Made by a program: the position numbers and the translations under genes. A stretch of 64,000 nucleotides of DNA from Collybiopsis luxurians FD-317 M1 (Eukaryota > Basidiomycota > Agaricomycetes > Agaricales > Omphalotaceae), in contig KN834749.1 in assembly GCA_000827265.1 (NCBI GenBank), forward strand, positions 3,020,770 to 3,084,769, given 5' to 3'. Shown piece after piece: positions 9,600 through 22,300 of this stretch. The notes below the pieces were generated by a model that worked only from the letters and a program-made list of their open reading frames with translations, was not told the origin of the DNA and did no database searches. Numbering within the stretch: the stretch's first letter is position 1; every line of letters begins with the position of its first letter.

Positions 9600-12500
9600 A
9601 TCTTCCCCACTTTCTTTTTACTACTTTGACTTTCAGCTCCTCGAATGCTGTTCCTTTCACCTCAAAGTGCATATTGTGACTCAAAATACCCTTGGAGACA
9701 CACATTTGTCATTATTTTTGCTGTAGAAAATGGCTTACACTTTTACTGTGCCGTAGCTGGTAATTTCATCCAGAATCCAGGTATTTGTCCAAATCAGTTA
9801 TGAACAAGTCAGTATTAAGTTTTGAGGGGCTCTGAACTTTCAATCACAGTAAACATCAGGCTATTGGTACATCGAGTAGTCTCTGAGGTTGAAGATGAGT
9901 ACTGATTATAAAGTCTTACACATACTTGGTATCAAATAAATGTATTTGATTGTGGTTACTACTCATATTCCCTGCTTTGGTCAATACATAATATCTTATA
10001 TCTCCATTTCTACCAATGTTCTTCTCAAGTTCCATTTTATACTGCTACAATCTACAATCTAATCTATACAAAGGGCATCTTTGGTGTTGCAAAGAATCTA
10101 TGGGAATGTCAGCCAGCACTTTTCAAAGACTAGTGAGAAAATTCCATTGATCTAGTCTTCACAATACATTACTGCTGAAGAACAAATTGGTATGTCCATG
10201 TGGTTTATGATATCTGGAATGGGAAATTGTGAAGTACAGGAGCATTTTCTGTTCAGTGCAGATAGTCTTTCAAAGGCTTTCACTGTGTTCTTTAAACTAC
10301 TTGCAGTGCTCCATTTTATACCAAGTTTGTACATCTTCTTGAAGACAAAGCTTCTGATAAAGGGCTGCTGATAAGTTCTAGGCCTCGAGAGTGTGTGGAA
10401 AATGCAAAGTATACTTATTCACTAAAGCTAAACAATGCCCATTTGATAAAATTGTTGTTTCATCATCTGAACCCTTTGTCGGAGAAATCAAATATGCATT
10501 ATAATAAGGATTGCATTATGGTCATTATGAAGGGGGAAAAAATAGCCAATGCTCAATATATGTATTCATAAATGTTCAAACAGTTTCTTAAGGCCCAGCA
10601 GAGATGCCAGTTTTGAAAGAACAACCTCGTTGCTGTCACTACTTGCTCAGGAACATTGGGAGGATATCGTGTAAATAAAATTTGTAATGCACCGGCCCTC
10701 GGCATAATGCCTGGTAATGTGTCTCACAAGCTGTCGTAATGCCATTATAATGGCCAATAAGGAGGCAGGAAAGTTCTGAAATCTTTGTGCACTACAAATG
10801 GACAGGTTGAGCACATCAATCAGACAGTAATTGAGGGGTTCTGTGCAATGCTAGAGGATTCTGATCTCAACCATCATTTTGGGCTGAAGCTGCATCCACT
10901 TATTGTTATATTCAGGGAATGGTGCTGAATAACTGGCATCCAGGAGTTGTCCCTTGGGAGAAGTAGTTCAAACTTAAACATAGGATGTGAAGGTTAATGT
11001 GTCACATCTTTGATGTTGAGATAGCAAGGTATGGGTTACTGATCTGGATGGGAAGCTTGGCAGGTAGTCCTGGGAAGGACAGATGGTTGGATATTTAGGA
11101 GGACATGACTATTGAATTTGAGATGTCAACTGACATGGCATTTGCAATGTAGAGTTTGAGGAAGGAACCCCTTATCACGCTGTGGAATTAATGGAAACTA
11201 GTTTTGATGAATCAGGGTTTGATTCTGATGTCAGTTCAGATCAGTTGGGCTGACTTGAGCAGCCTTCTTTGGATCTGAATGGGGACACTGATCCTGCCTT
11301 AAGCTCAGCTGTCACACCTCCTGCTCTGTTACCAGCTGCACTTCCTCTGCCTGTTGCTCCGCTCACCTACAGATGCCTTCTGTGGACCTGCTACATTCTC
11401 AAGAATATGAGCCTAAGGAAAATTCAGCGCAAGATGAAGCTGAGGACTGAACAAATGTTGTGGTTCTTGCTAGCACCATCAAAGGAGTAGGTGAAGCTCA
11501 GATCCCAAAGTCATATCCTGATGCAATGAAAAATCCACAATGGATCAACTTTCAGAAAAGTTGGTCAATGGTAGCTTGTTTTGAGTCAGTTCGTTTCCTC
11601 ATTTTAATCTGTGCCTTCAGACAACTTCCCACATGTCAATGGGATTTCTCAGCTGCATACCTCAATGGCAGCCTTCCTAAAGACCTCCCATCTATACATT
11701 AATGGGCTCAATTTAAGCCCAGGCATATAACTGATGAAAATTGACAATTTCACCTTTGCATTACACACATTGGCTGCAGTAATTCTAACCTGACAGCTAA
11801 AGTCCATGATTATACTTTGTAGTGGTAACTTTTAATGGAAATGGAGCTACTTGAGAAAAGGGCACCCATTTTGTGGAAAGGTATACCATTACTGTTCAAT
11901 ACAGAATGCTTGAGAGACATTGCTCTAGTATTTGTCCATGCTAGCAGACCCACCCAATCATAGTGACAGTCTCTTATAGAAGCAGGTGTATTGTTGGAAC
12001 CACATATAAATTGTTGAACCAAAAAGGTTACCATTACTAGAGACTATTATAAGTGACTGGCAGCCGGGACTGATAAGGAACCCAAATTGCTCTGATGTTG
12101 AGAACAAGATGGCTACAGCCTTGTGGAACCTAATTAAAGATGAGTTGATTAGAGATACTGAATCTCAGAATGAAATACAGCTACAGATCCTTTTCATCTA
12201 AGGGACACTATTCAATGGCAATGAGTAGCCACTTACAGATAATGAGCTAGAATATTAAATTGAAGGATACTTTTTCTTAGAAAGAGATACAATTAGATAG
12301 ACACCTTGAATAAATAAAGAAATGGTTGCACTGTGGAAACAGAAGTGAGTTATTGCTCAACCCATCTGCATGGAATCAAACAAATCTGACTTGAGTCATT
12401 TAGACTTAAAGCTGAAGAGACTCCTATTAAGAATCATTAAAAGCCTTTGGGCAATGATTCAGGGACAAACTCTGAAATGTTTACCTAGTTGAGATGTTGA

Positions 12501-13570
12501 AAAGTTGACAAATAGTTCCTCATTGTAGAACAACTTGGAATATTTGAAAAATATGGATCATTACCTCTTCAAATAGTTGAAGTTTTGACAAACAAAAGAA
12601 TCAATCAGGCTGACTGAATTGTCCTGTTATTACAGAACCTTTGACAACACCCCCCTTGAACCCTTAACCACAAACAACCTCATTAAAGTATCAACCTAAT
12701 GGATTTGCTGTTAAAAGGGAGGAAGATAAGGTGTGTTTAATGCATAAACTCCTTTATGGAATGGCACAGGTGGGACACATTTCATATAAGGAGCTGGAAG
12801 GTCAGTTTCATACTCTAGGCTTCAAATCACCATGAGCAGATGCTTGTATTTGCTATTATTGCAATGACTCTGCTGAGTTTTCCATAGCTTCAGTTCACAC
12901 TGACAACATATTCAGTGGGTCCTCTTCAGACAAGGAAGCAGATGGGATGGTAAAAAGCTTCTAAATATGGAAGAAGACATAAAGGAAAAACATCTTCTTG
13001 TAGAACTGACCATAGATCATCACTGTGACAGATCTATTGCTATTTCCCAAGCACTTTTTATTCAAAAGAAGTTCCACTACTTTGGTCTATTTGACAAACT
13101 GCTCTCAATTTATACTCTTCTATCACTGAACTTCTCACTCTCTCCAGACAAAACTCAAACTGAAGGCAACATAGACTTCATGAAGAGTAAGCTTTATTGA
13201 GGCATGCTGGGTTATTGCTGGTGGAGTGCTAGTAGTACTCATCCAGATATCGTATCCACCTGCTGCATCCTTTCCACTGTCCACAACACTCCTACTCACA
13301 AATAACTGAACTAACTGAGTATTTGAGTAGCTTACAACAAATAATGCCTGATTTCCTTTTTGAGGCACTCAAGAAAAATTTTCTCACAAATGCCATTATT
13401 TCCCGGAACAGCTGTAAGCTGATGCGCAGTCAATTATCTGCTATGTTGATACTCACACTCCTGCCTGCAGAAAACTTAAGTTACTTTGGTAAGTCTCCTT
13501 GTTGTCATATTTATTACTTAACCCTTGCTCTATCTCACTTATCGGGCCCACCTGCTGATGTAAAAATTCT
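9600..13570 (+). mobile_element. Decayed Ty1/copia LTR retrotransposon
   Basis: Scattered fragments follow copia pol order on the plus strand. Integrase-like sequence lies near 10800-10980 (NGQVEHINQT, FWAEAAS). Reverse transcriptase follows at 11460-11700 (IPKSYPDAMKNPQW, FSAAYLNGSL, matching the usual SYPDAM and AFLNGDL motifs) and near 12730-12960 (LYGMAQ, VHTDNIF). The C-terminal connection appears near 12970-13330 (RSIAISQALFIQK, THPDIV). Frames are broken by many stops and shifts, so it cannot encode a working polyprotein. No gag or protease could be recognised and no LTRs were found, so both ends are approximate. Confidence 0.72.
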
Positions 13571-13714
13571 GTCTGCATATCCCAGGTAGCTCCACTCACA
13601 TAAGGAGTTCCTTATTATGTGCATTTATTATTATCCGGAGTTTACAAATAAGACATTCTTATCTATAGGGATTCACATGATAGTAATAGTGAGAAAATCA
13701 ATTACAGTACTGCC

Positions 13715-15393
13715 TTACATTTCATCGGCTTTCGGAAAGGTGAAGATTAAATGTTTACCCTCTAGAGTAGCATTTATCCATCCCTCTACACCTGGTTGCA
13801 GATGATAGTAGTATTGAACTTGGAATGTAGAAGGCAATGTGGAATCTTTGGTAAGCACTAGCCACATATCCAACACTACTTTTTGCACCTCTTCGACAGT
13901 AGTTTCGGCACGATTATCCACGACTGTTATGATAAGAGATTGCAAACTTCGTAACTGCGTTGAAAGTAAGTTTGCAAATCCATCCTATACAACATTGAAT
14001 CGCAACGGTTATAATAAATATCACAAACTATGAAGTATGAGATATTGACTAACCAGCAGCAACGTTGGATCAACCATGCATTCCAACATAGTAATATCTT
14101 TGCATGCATTGAAAATGCGGTTGTAACTGCTCATTGAGAAACATATATTTTCCCAAGCTGAAAGGCCATTTTGCTGTATATACATATGGCAGTCTAAACC
14201 AAGCACCCTTAATGATTTTCCGATGTTTTCCAAACAGCAGCATATCTGTTCTTCAAGGGATATGTTACTTCGGCAAGAAAATTCGATATGAATGTCAGTC
14301 AACTTCTCAGCATTGGTTTGACGACATAGCAACAACGCATCTTCCGCGACAGCTACGCAATCGCGGAGGTTAGGCAAATCGGTGAAATCAAAATCACTAT
14401 TCAGCAACGGGCGACCTTCAAGCATAGAGCATGCGAGATAAGAAAGATTGCTGTGACGATGAAGAAATGGAACCAAATCAATGACGGCATCAGACAGGCC
14501 CCAGTTAAAACATATTGTAACCGCGAAAAGGTTCGGAAAACAAAGATTTTCGAGCATTTTGGAGAAAGCAGTTGCAACATCCGCATCTTGTTCTTCGGAA
14601 AGTGGGCGTGGGCAGCAAACATGAAGCTCTCGTAGGTTGAACGCGTAGTGACAAATTTGCATCAAAATGGTGCAGGTGTGCGCCGACGCCAATGCTACAG
14701 TACTGCATCAGATTTAGGACACCAGAAACTAACGCACAACATACGAGACATTCCGGTAGACCTATCGTCAAAATCGAATACAAGCCTCCGAAGAGCTTTG
14801 GTGAACAAATTGAACTGTTAAAACTATTCACCAGATCGATTACCATTGCGATAGAAAAAAACACGAACGACAATTTCTGAGCACCGTTGTAAATCTTCTT
14901 CAGTATTTTTGGGTGGTAAACATCGAATCCAAACGTTTTGCAAACAGAATTGTCGTAGAACAACGTTTTCAAATAATGCTGTAATCGTTAGCGGACATTT
15001 GAGAACCAAAGATTTCAACGCAGGTGTTCTGGCATCTTGTCCAAATTTGCCATGCTCAATTAGGTTTATAACAGCTTGTTGAAATGTTCCATTTAGCAGG
15101 TGCAGATTTTTCCAACCCGAGATGCCAGAATTTCCGAATACTTGAAAGTCTAAATGTAAGCTCTTCACGAACGACGCGGCGTGTGGTATATCCAAAGCTC
15201 GAAATGTCGTCGATGTTGCCAAAGTTGTCAAACTTTCCGGGATGGTGATAGTGCTGTATAGAATGGGATTGACAATTACGAGAGCTTGTCTGCAAGTACT
15301 AGCAAGACATTTTAATGCTGGAACATCTGCGAGCAAGTAATCTCCAATAATATTCCATATTTCCGGAGGAACATCACAGAAGGTGGAAAACAT
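13715..15393 (-). CDS. F-box-like protein
   Basis: The start Met at 15393 opens a clear F-box-like domain (VPPEIWNIIGDYLL, LKCLASTCRQALVIVNPIL) in residues 7-50. The body has leucine-rich segments (LRELHVCCPRPL, LPNLRDCV, LRVLGLDCHMYIQ). Further exons follow at about 14690-14045 and 13990-13715. The last intron has a GTTAGT donor near 14050 and an ATAG acceptor, which joins ...PTLLL to DGFANLL. Splice sites between about 14700 and 14850 were not resolved, so the exact length is uncertain (roughly 480-520 residues). Expected role: SCF substrate receptor; target unknown. Confidence 0.65.
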
Positions 15394-16658
15394 GATTATA
15401 CGCTAGAAGAAACAGCACCGATATATATATCAAAAATAGTTTGGGTGATCTTCGTATAAGTAGTCAAACGTGGTGTGCAACCATGGTATAACAATGAACT
15501 GTAGTTCGTTCATAGCCTCACTGCTTTTGCGATGCTCTTCTTGAACCTGCTGAACATGTCGTGCTTCAATGTATAGATTTCAAGTCAATGACAAAGTTCG
15601 GCGCGCATGGAACTTCATGCATTATATTAAGTTTCGCTTCAAGTCATCACTTATTTCAAGAATGCACGGCATTACATTGATTGAATTAGATATACATAAC
15701 GATCATCTATCAGAGTGGCGCTGTACAATGTCGCTAAAAGCTACGTAAAGAAGGTTACTTTGTAACGCTGAAATGCTTGGGCGGATGTTTCCAGTAATAA
15801 CTAGTTAATCCCCGGTGCGAGCATAGATTTTTTTCTTCAACTTTAGCACCAGAAAAGTGAGCGAGAATTGGATCTTTGAAATCCTGTCGGTCAACTGAGA
15901 TATTGACTTGTTTTTTTCATATGCATGGTCTTCCTTCCAGAGGTAATAACTTTCTCCACCTGTATTATGTTTAGCGGTGCGAAAATGATGGGATTACGAT
16001 TTCTTATTTTGCCTATGTAGGCATGGTTTATGTTTAATTTCTGACAGTATAAACGGTGAGGTATCGGTTTTATTCTGTCGAATTCACTCGACATTTTGCC
16101 TGTAGGCTCCTGGCGAAGGGTTTAAGTATGACTCAGGGGAAATAGTGATGTATTATCTAACGGCGTGTGATAATGACAGAGGTTCAGTATTTGTTGACAT
16201 TGACAGATCAAACCGATTGGTTGTTACATGCGGTCTAGCTGTGCATCTTACGAGAGAGCGCGAATATCGAAAAAGATATTAATGAAAAAAGGAAAGAAAA
16301 ATCCGAGACAGTAAGGTTCTCACGTTTGAAAGACGGTCAGTAATATACTACGTGACTGTCTTCACCTTTGATTTATTTTTGCGTTGGAGTCTCTAAGCCA
16401 AGCATGATGAATCTCTTTTTTCACTAAAAAGGATTGCGTTACCAACATCACTTCACGGCTATTACTGGGTCAGTGTAATGACTCAGCCGATTTGACGGCG
16501 CGACGATTTGCTATGATTCTCATCCAACTTGATGTAGTAATATTTATTTTGAACCTACATTCAAGGTATGACATATTACATGAGAAGCATTTGTAATGAG
16601 TTTTTGCAACAGTATATATATGTGTGGATATATGGCGACATATACGAAGTCTGAAAGC
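15394..16658. other. Intergenic
   Basis: About 1.3 kb between divergent genes. A 67-codon minus-strand frame at 15891-16094 is the only sizeable one, and it shows no family features. The last 60 bases before 16659 resemble the region upstream of family N copy 1 (GCAAC, TATATATATG). Confidence 0.35.
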
Positions 16659-18355
16659 ATGCAAAGTATATTTAGGAAAAATTCTCAAGCTTTCTTACTG
16701 TTTGTGAAACGTATTTTATTCATTTTCACATACTGATGGGGAAAACAGGGAGCTGACAACTGCCAACTTACTCTTATCATGCCTGTCCCATCAGGAAATC
16801 TGTTATCTTCGTGTTGTATGCAGTCATTATAAGTATTTTGTCGACGGGTATTTCAAAAGGGCGTATCGATTGGATAAATTTCTCGAACAGCACTTCTCAT
16901 CTGAAGAATTTCTTGTATTACTCAACGTCATGGTAAGAGGCAATTATTTCTGTCTCTGCCGCCATAGAAGCTCCCGACAAAGAAGTTTCACACAGGCGTC
17001 GCATCGAGCAGTCATTACTGGTATTGCCGGTCTAAAATTTATCAGCAGAAAACCTGCAGAAGATCTACTTAATGTAATTTCTCACTTCGATAATTGCAAG
17101 TTTCTAGCGGAATGGTTTGCCAGCATTGGATATCTTTATTGCGGATCAACGCGGCCATCTGAGTCGTTCTACGAAGATTTTGAATTTGTACGACGTGGCA
17201 CAGACGAAGATGCGCCTGCAGAACTGGAATTACCTTCAGAGCGCACTTGGGACTTTCAGCGAAACGGTCAATTGATCAAATTAACCGCCAGTTACACATC
17301 TCCCATTGCAGATATACTGAAACATTCACATTTTAGTGCGATACTTTCCTCTCTATGATGTATGAACTTTCGCTGATCATACATACTTAGCGCTGTTCAT
17401 GAATATCGTAACGCATAATCATGCTTATTGCCTTTTTCCTCGTAGTACTTTGATTCAGAAAAAATCTTTTCGTTGCAGACCACGAATAAGTTATGGCGAT
17501 ACGCTCGACATTCGACTGGATGTACAGTATCGTCGAGACTGTTTTGGAAAACATACAGCTGCTCTGCCTGATGTTGAAGATGCATGCAATCTTAAAGGAG
17601 AGTGTAGTTTCCGAGTACAACGCAGCGTTGGCGACAGGTGGTGTTTATGCATAGCAGCCTCCGGGAATGAAGAAGTAGAGCAAATACCGGATTATTCCGA
17701 ATGCAATTCGTGGGCAGTACGTTACGGTGCCGATTGGATGACAATGGCGTTCCGGATGTTGAAGGTTCCAGGCGCGAAATTTCAGTACTGTGTTCACTCG
17801 GAACTGCTCTTCCCTCTTAGAAGAAATTTGGAGTTGAATCTCGCAACGTAAGCATTATGTTGCGTTATTGTTTAATTTATATATGATGTTAATAAATATG
17901 CAGCTTGGATGCAGAAATTGCACGGGCAACAGAACTGGAGCAATCATCTGGCGTCTCACCGCCTTCCGCGTCATCAGTCGACAACATAATAACGGCGCTT
18001 ATGGCTGAACGTAGATCGAAAGCAGAGAAAATGGGTTATACAAAGCCACGCCCGAAGCATGATGTGCTTGACGCCTACACTACCTTTCAAATCTTTTACC
18101 TCTTACGCGAAGTCGAGAGAAGATACAAGAGAATCCTATTGGTAAGTACTTCGAGCAATTAGAATGTTGTTGGCCCTTATGTTACAACAGCAAGATCACT
18201 ACTATTATAGAAATGCTTTTGGTATTGAACGGCTCACAATTATTGTTCATATCCTATTGGAGAAAAAGCAAAAGCCTAATTACTTGATGCACTGGCATCA
18301 TGTGTTGGATAGACTCGAAGAAGAACACATCGATTTGCAATTTCAATGGCGGTGA
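16659..18355 (+). pseudogene. Family N copy 2, N-terminal frameshift
   Basis: This is a direct-orientation paralogue of the gene at 7333, with the same five exons and the same intron phases. The N-terminal exon has an extra T in ATTTTCACATAC (near 16724) where copy 1 has ATTTCACATAC. From the homologous ATG at 16659 this shifts the frame into a TGA within about 26 codons. Everything downstream is well preserved: LLLSCLSHQEICYLRVVC, ITGIAGLKFISR, MNIVTHNHAYCLFPRS, SKAEKMGY, FYLLREVE and a normal stop. It could still be expressed from a later start or from an alternative first exon, so the pseudogene call is tentative. The preserved body suggests recent loss or a sequencing error. Confidence 0.6.
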
Positions 18356-19740
18356 AAGTTCTTAGTCAACATATTTACCTTTGTAGAAGCACAGGATAGA
18401 ATTTAAATGTATTTTGGATTCGTACCGAGTGCACTACTGAATTTCCTCAGTAAATCCAATTAACTGGCTATATGTATTGAGTTACTTTCCGGACCATGTA
18501 AAACCTGTGAAAGCGCACATGGACATGGCTTACATCAAAATTGTCACCAAAGATGGTTCCGGGGGTAGGGAAGATGTTTTGAATTGGGTCACTTATTTTG
18601 CCCCTGCGTTTTGCTTCCGCAGTACACAAGCTACAATACTTACACAGATCTGCCAAAGTATAAAGGCAAAGTTGCAAATGAAACGGCTGCGCTCGCTCCA
18701 TTGACTCTATGTATCTGTATGGCTTCGAGAGACTCGTATACTTTATTACTAACATGCTCTCCGTAGTAATACAAAATTCCACCTGTCCTGCGCTCAACGC
18801 CAATCTATCATAAGCTACTACCCACTTGGTCGATCTACGGCCTAGACTTCGTCTGTTGCGTTCTGCAATCGCCCTATATCCTTACCTTCAATGATATCCA
18901 AAATAAAATTGGTGAAAGTGTTTACTGTGACAATGACTGAGGATATTATTGCCAGCATGCGATATCTGGAAAACAGTCCTTTTTCTAGAAAAAACGGCCA
19001 TAGTAGGAGTGCGCCGCGTAGTGTTGAAGAAGGCAATACAAAACGCGGACTAAATTAATACTATGGTGCGTGGAGATGTTACACTGATGCCGATTGAGGA
19101 TTAAGGCGGCAGCGATATCGAGCGCGGTAAGGTCATCTTAGATCTACCGAAGATGTTACAAAGCAGAGAACATTGGGTAATGAGTATCCACAGGGTGTAG
19201 GTGATCTTATAGTAAAGGGAGTTTTTTTTTTCAAACTTTCAATAACATCGTTAGTGACACAAGTCAAGCTTCGACAAGATTCAAGTCGGTAATACGCTAT
19301 GTTGCCACGCGCAAGGCTGCGGTCCAGAAGGTTTTGTGCTGGCAATCAGTCGAATAATAGCCAAGGACAACGCTGGCGCCGCCTATCTGCCAATCCAGTT
19401 GTGCTGAACAGTCACGGCGGCCTCCGACATAGTGAAATGGACAGAAAGTCAAATGTGAGGTAGAAACTATCCAATGAGGTTGAAGTTTGCTTCACTTCAA
19501 GATCCTCGGAGTATACAGTAAGAGTTGCTCGCAAACGCGAGCAGTAATTTAATCTACCATAACGGCGAATCGTATTACACATCAGAATCACTACAAGAGT
19601 CCATATAAGAATCGTGTTTAAGATCTGAATCTCTAGATCTTCCTCGGTTGTCCTGGGACTTGCCTGGGACGGTAAAGGTAATTGCGGTGCGAAAATCGGC
19701 GTACCTACCATTCCTACCATTTAGCTGGGTTCCCACGGCC

Positions 19741-19935
19741 AGATAACTGCGTTATCTGCCAGTTATCTGCCAGACAGTCTGTACTCGTCCCAGTTTTACA
19801 TTATACGCATTGAAATAAATATATGTTACTAAGATAAGCTTGTATTCATACTGTGAGCTTTTAATACTATATTTAATGGTGAACTGACGACGCAAAAAAA
19901 AGATACTCTCGAAGTTATCTGCCATAGCAGATAAC
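19741..19935. repeat. Clustered GATAAC palindromes
   Basis: A perfect inverted repeat AGATAAC-tgc-GTTATCT at 19741-19757 is followed by another GTTATCTGCC. A second perfect hairpin, GTTATCTGC-cata-GCAGATAAC, sits at 19914-19935. Five GATAA cores occur within about 200 bases. They could be GATA-factor sites or the ends of a small foldback element. Confidence 0.55.
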
Positions 19936-20179
19936 TCGAATGCCGCGTCCAACGGCACAATGCGTCCACAGCATTTCAGACCTTCGGCACCCTTGTCATT
20001 TCACAACAAAGTACGACTTTGAGAACGCGCCCCACATTGAATGTGTGAGGAGTGTGTGGGCTCTTATAACCAAGATCAAAAATTATCTACATTATAACTA
20101 CTTGAAGGTTTCGGGGGTCCAAATCTTACATAGTTCACTCGATAGGTTCATGCCTATTGCATTGAGCCAGTTCCTGTAA

Positions 20180-20436
20180 CTGCGCGAAGCGCAGAAGAAA
20201 AATTAGCTCAGTAGGTGCATTCACCTGCGATGAATATTCGGAAGTACATGCTCAATACTAGAGCAAGTTAACATTTAAGTTTTTGAATTATTTGTGGTGC
20301 AAGCACGCGTAACGGGAGAAAAAATGGCACTCTGGGCTTATTGATGTAACTCCGTGAAAGACCCTCCCTGTTGATGTGCCCCTGGGCTGAATATACACTA
20401 CATACTGTTATCGCGCGAAGCGCGAAAGAAAAATTA
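20180..20436. repeat. Two related GAA-loop hairpins
   Basis: CTGCGC-GAA-GCGCAG (20180-20194) and TCGCGC-GAA-GCGCGA (20411-20425) are each followed directly by AAGAAAAATTA. The stem differences are compensated on both arms. They probably represent a dispersed short hairpin element. Confidence 0.5.
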
Positions 20437-20766
20437 TTACAAGTACAAGCAGAAGAGCTTCTATGATAATGACGTCATGGGAAAGTTAACGGGCCGGAGT
20501 ATTTTCTTTTCCTTTTCTTTTTTCAGAAATTTGGCGGGGCATCTATCCAAACGGTGGGAAGACCCGAAAATCTGTGTGATGATATCATAGTTTGGATTAA
20601 GCATTATTTTGAAATTCTGAACAAAAAAAAAGGAAAAAATCACAACCACCACGACTACGGCACCGCTTTAACGCAGAAATGGGAATACAAGCGCCGCAAT
20701 AACATGCGGCTGACGACGAATATCTTCCATCACTTTTCTTCGAACGCCTACGGTATGTGTAGTTCA

Positions 20767-21526
20767 ATGGCGACTATGTTCAAAAAGCCAAAGCAGGTCC
20801 ATCGTACGCGCCGAACAAACTTGAATCGGTCTTCACTTAGCTCCAAAGGTGCATGAAAGAGACTACGGGGATTATCATCGTTCTGACCTTAAACCTGCTC
20901 TTTCAGCGTGCGACTACTGCTACCTAAGAAAGCGTCCGTGTTCTACATCGGAAGAAAATGCGCCATGCAATACCTGCGTGCGTCTTCGCTTAAGTTCGTA
21001 TTTCAAATGCCACCATTCCAACGTTGTTGACGATTGCGCAGAATGCCAATACCAGAGACATCTTCTTTACCAAAGTTGTTCCACGAAACTTGATGTTCAT
21101 CAACGCAAATCCATGTTGGCCAAGTCGTTTTTTATTGCAAATCAACGTAGTTACGGAGGATCTTGGAGATTTAATGTACCGGATGCAAAATCATACATCG
21201 AAGAACAACGAAAGGTACGTGGCAGATAACTTCATCAATGTATGGAGATGTCGACCATGATGTAGGAACGCAAAAAAGTGGAAGCTGGATCATCTACCGT
21301 TTGCGCTTTCGACGTACGGAAAACAGGTCATTTGATTGAAAGTCGGGTGTTACCTGCGCTGGGTAAATCTGGCACCAACCAACATCATTCATCTCAAATC
21401 CATACCAGAGGGCCTCAATTAGCACCTATACGCCAACGCGACGGTGTGCAGAACACACCTATTGCCGAATCATTACCTTCATTTGAATGCATGTTCAGCA
21501 CGTACTCGTTTCAGATGGTACCATAA
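20767..21526 (+). CDS. Zinc-cluster (Zn2Cys6-like) protein
   Basis: Three exons (20767-20848, 20907-21214, 21266-21526) give about 216 residues. The first intron (GTGCAT donor, CTTTCAG acceptor) joins ...SSLSSK to ACDYCYLRKRPC. That creates a zinc-cluster motif with spacing C-x2-C-x6-C-x8-C-x2-C and a sixth Cys ten residues on (the last gap is longer than usual). A second Cys pair (CAEC) follows. The N-terminus is basic (KKPKQVHRTRR), which suits nuclear import or DNA contact. Inferred role: DNA-binding regulator. No large regulatory domain is present, and the C-terminal 80 residues show no recognised motif. Two upstream in-frame ATGs (20704 and about 20752) are alternative starts. Confidence 0.6.
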
Positions 21527-22300
21527 CAAGCGCAAGTGAGTAACGACTATCGGAATAAATTTTGCTCTATCTTATCTATCTCCTTGTGCAACGAATGTAA
21601 TACGTATCTGTAGGAACATTTTAATTTTGACTCTATAAGACTTCGGATAGGATTCGTGGATCCTTGTCAATACGGCAGGTTTGTTCGCTTTGAAATCTCG
21701 GAAATGTGAAGCGAGTTTCGATTTTGAATTTGATATACCTTCCGATGTTTCACGCTACAGAAATTTATACAGTCTATTTGCATTGTCAAGAATTGTCTTC
21801 TCGATTGAGGTAGAGCAATATTCAAGTATAAGGAGACTCAAGTTTGCATAATGAACGCCTACGCGGAGAAGATTGACTCTGAACTTGCCCAAATTGTCGA
21901 GGACGTACTCGATGTTTTGATGTCCTGTACAAGCACCTTATACCTTTCGCTGCTTCGTCGGAGCTTAAGTTTTTCTACCAGAAGATGCTAGTTATTCTGT
22001 TTCTGTTTTTTTCTTTACCCTAATTTACTAACGTGGCTATCTAGTATGCGTTACTAAAGTTGTGTCCTTGCAATTCGCTTGTGTTCATCAGCCGGAAAGC
22101 CAAAAGAGTTTGAGAAGGCTAAAGTGGACTCAGAGGCCCTTCGATGGTGTGTGAAGCTCATAGAACGACGATGAAGCTGCCGCCGTCGCCATACTGGGGT
22201 AGGTGGTAGACAATGGCGGCCTCGCCCGGACCATGCTTGAGCGAGGAGAGAAGAATCATTTCCTAGGATCGAGGGTGATTACTACTTGTGCGTGTTGCTT
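21527..22300. other. Intergenic
   Basis: No open frame of note and no recognisable motif on either strand. Confidence 0.35.

Larger units (their letters stand above)
18356..20766. other. Sparse 2.4-kb region
   Basis: I find no gene I can defend. The minus-strand frame 19412-19720 contains a membrane-like stretch (ILIWTLVVILMCNTI), and 18842-19036 and 18468-18803 are open, but they cannot be joined into a recognisable protein. Two classes of small hairpin repeat occur at its right side (annotated separately). Confidence 0.35.
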
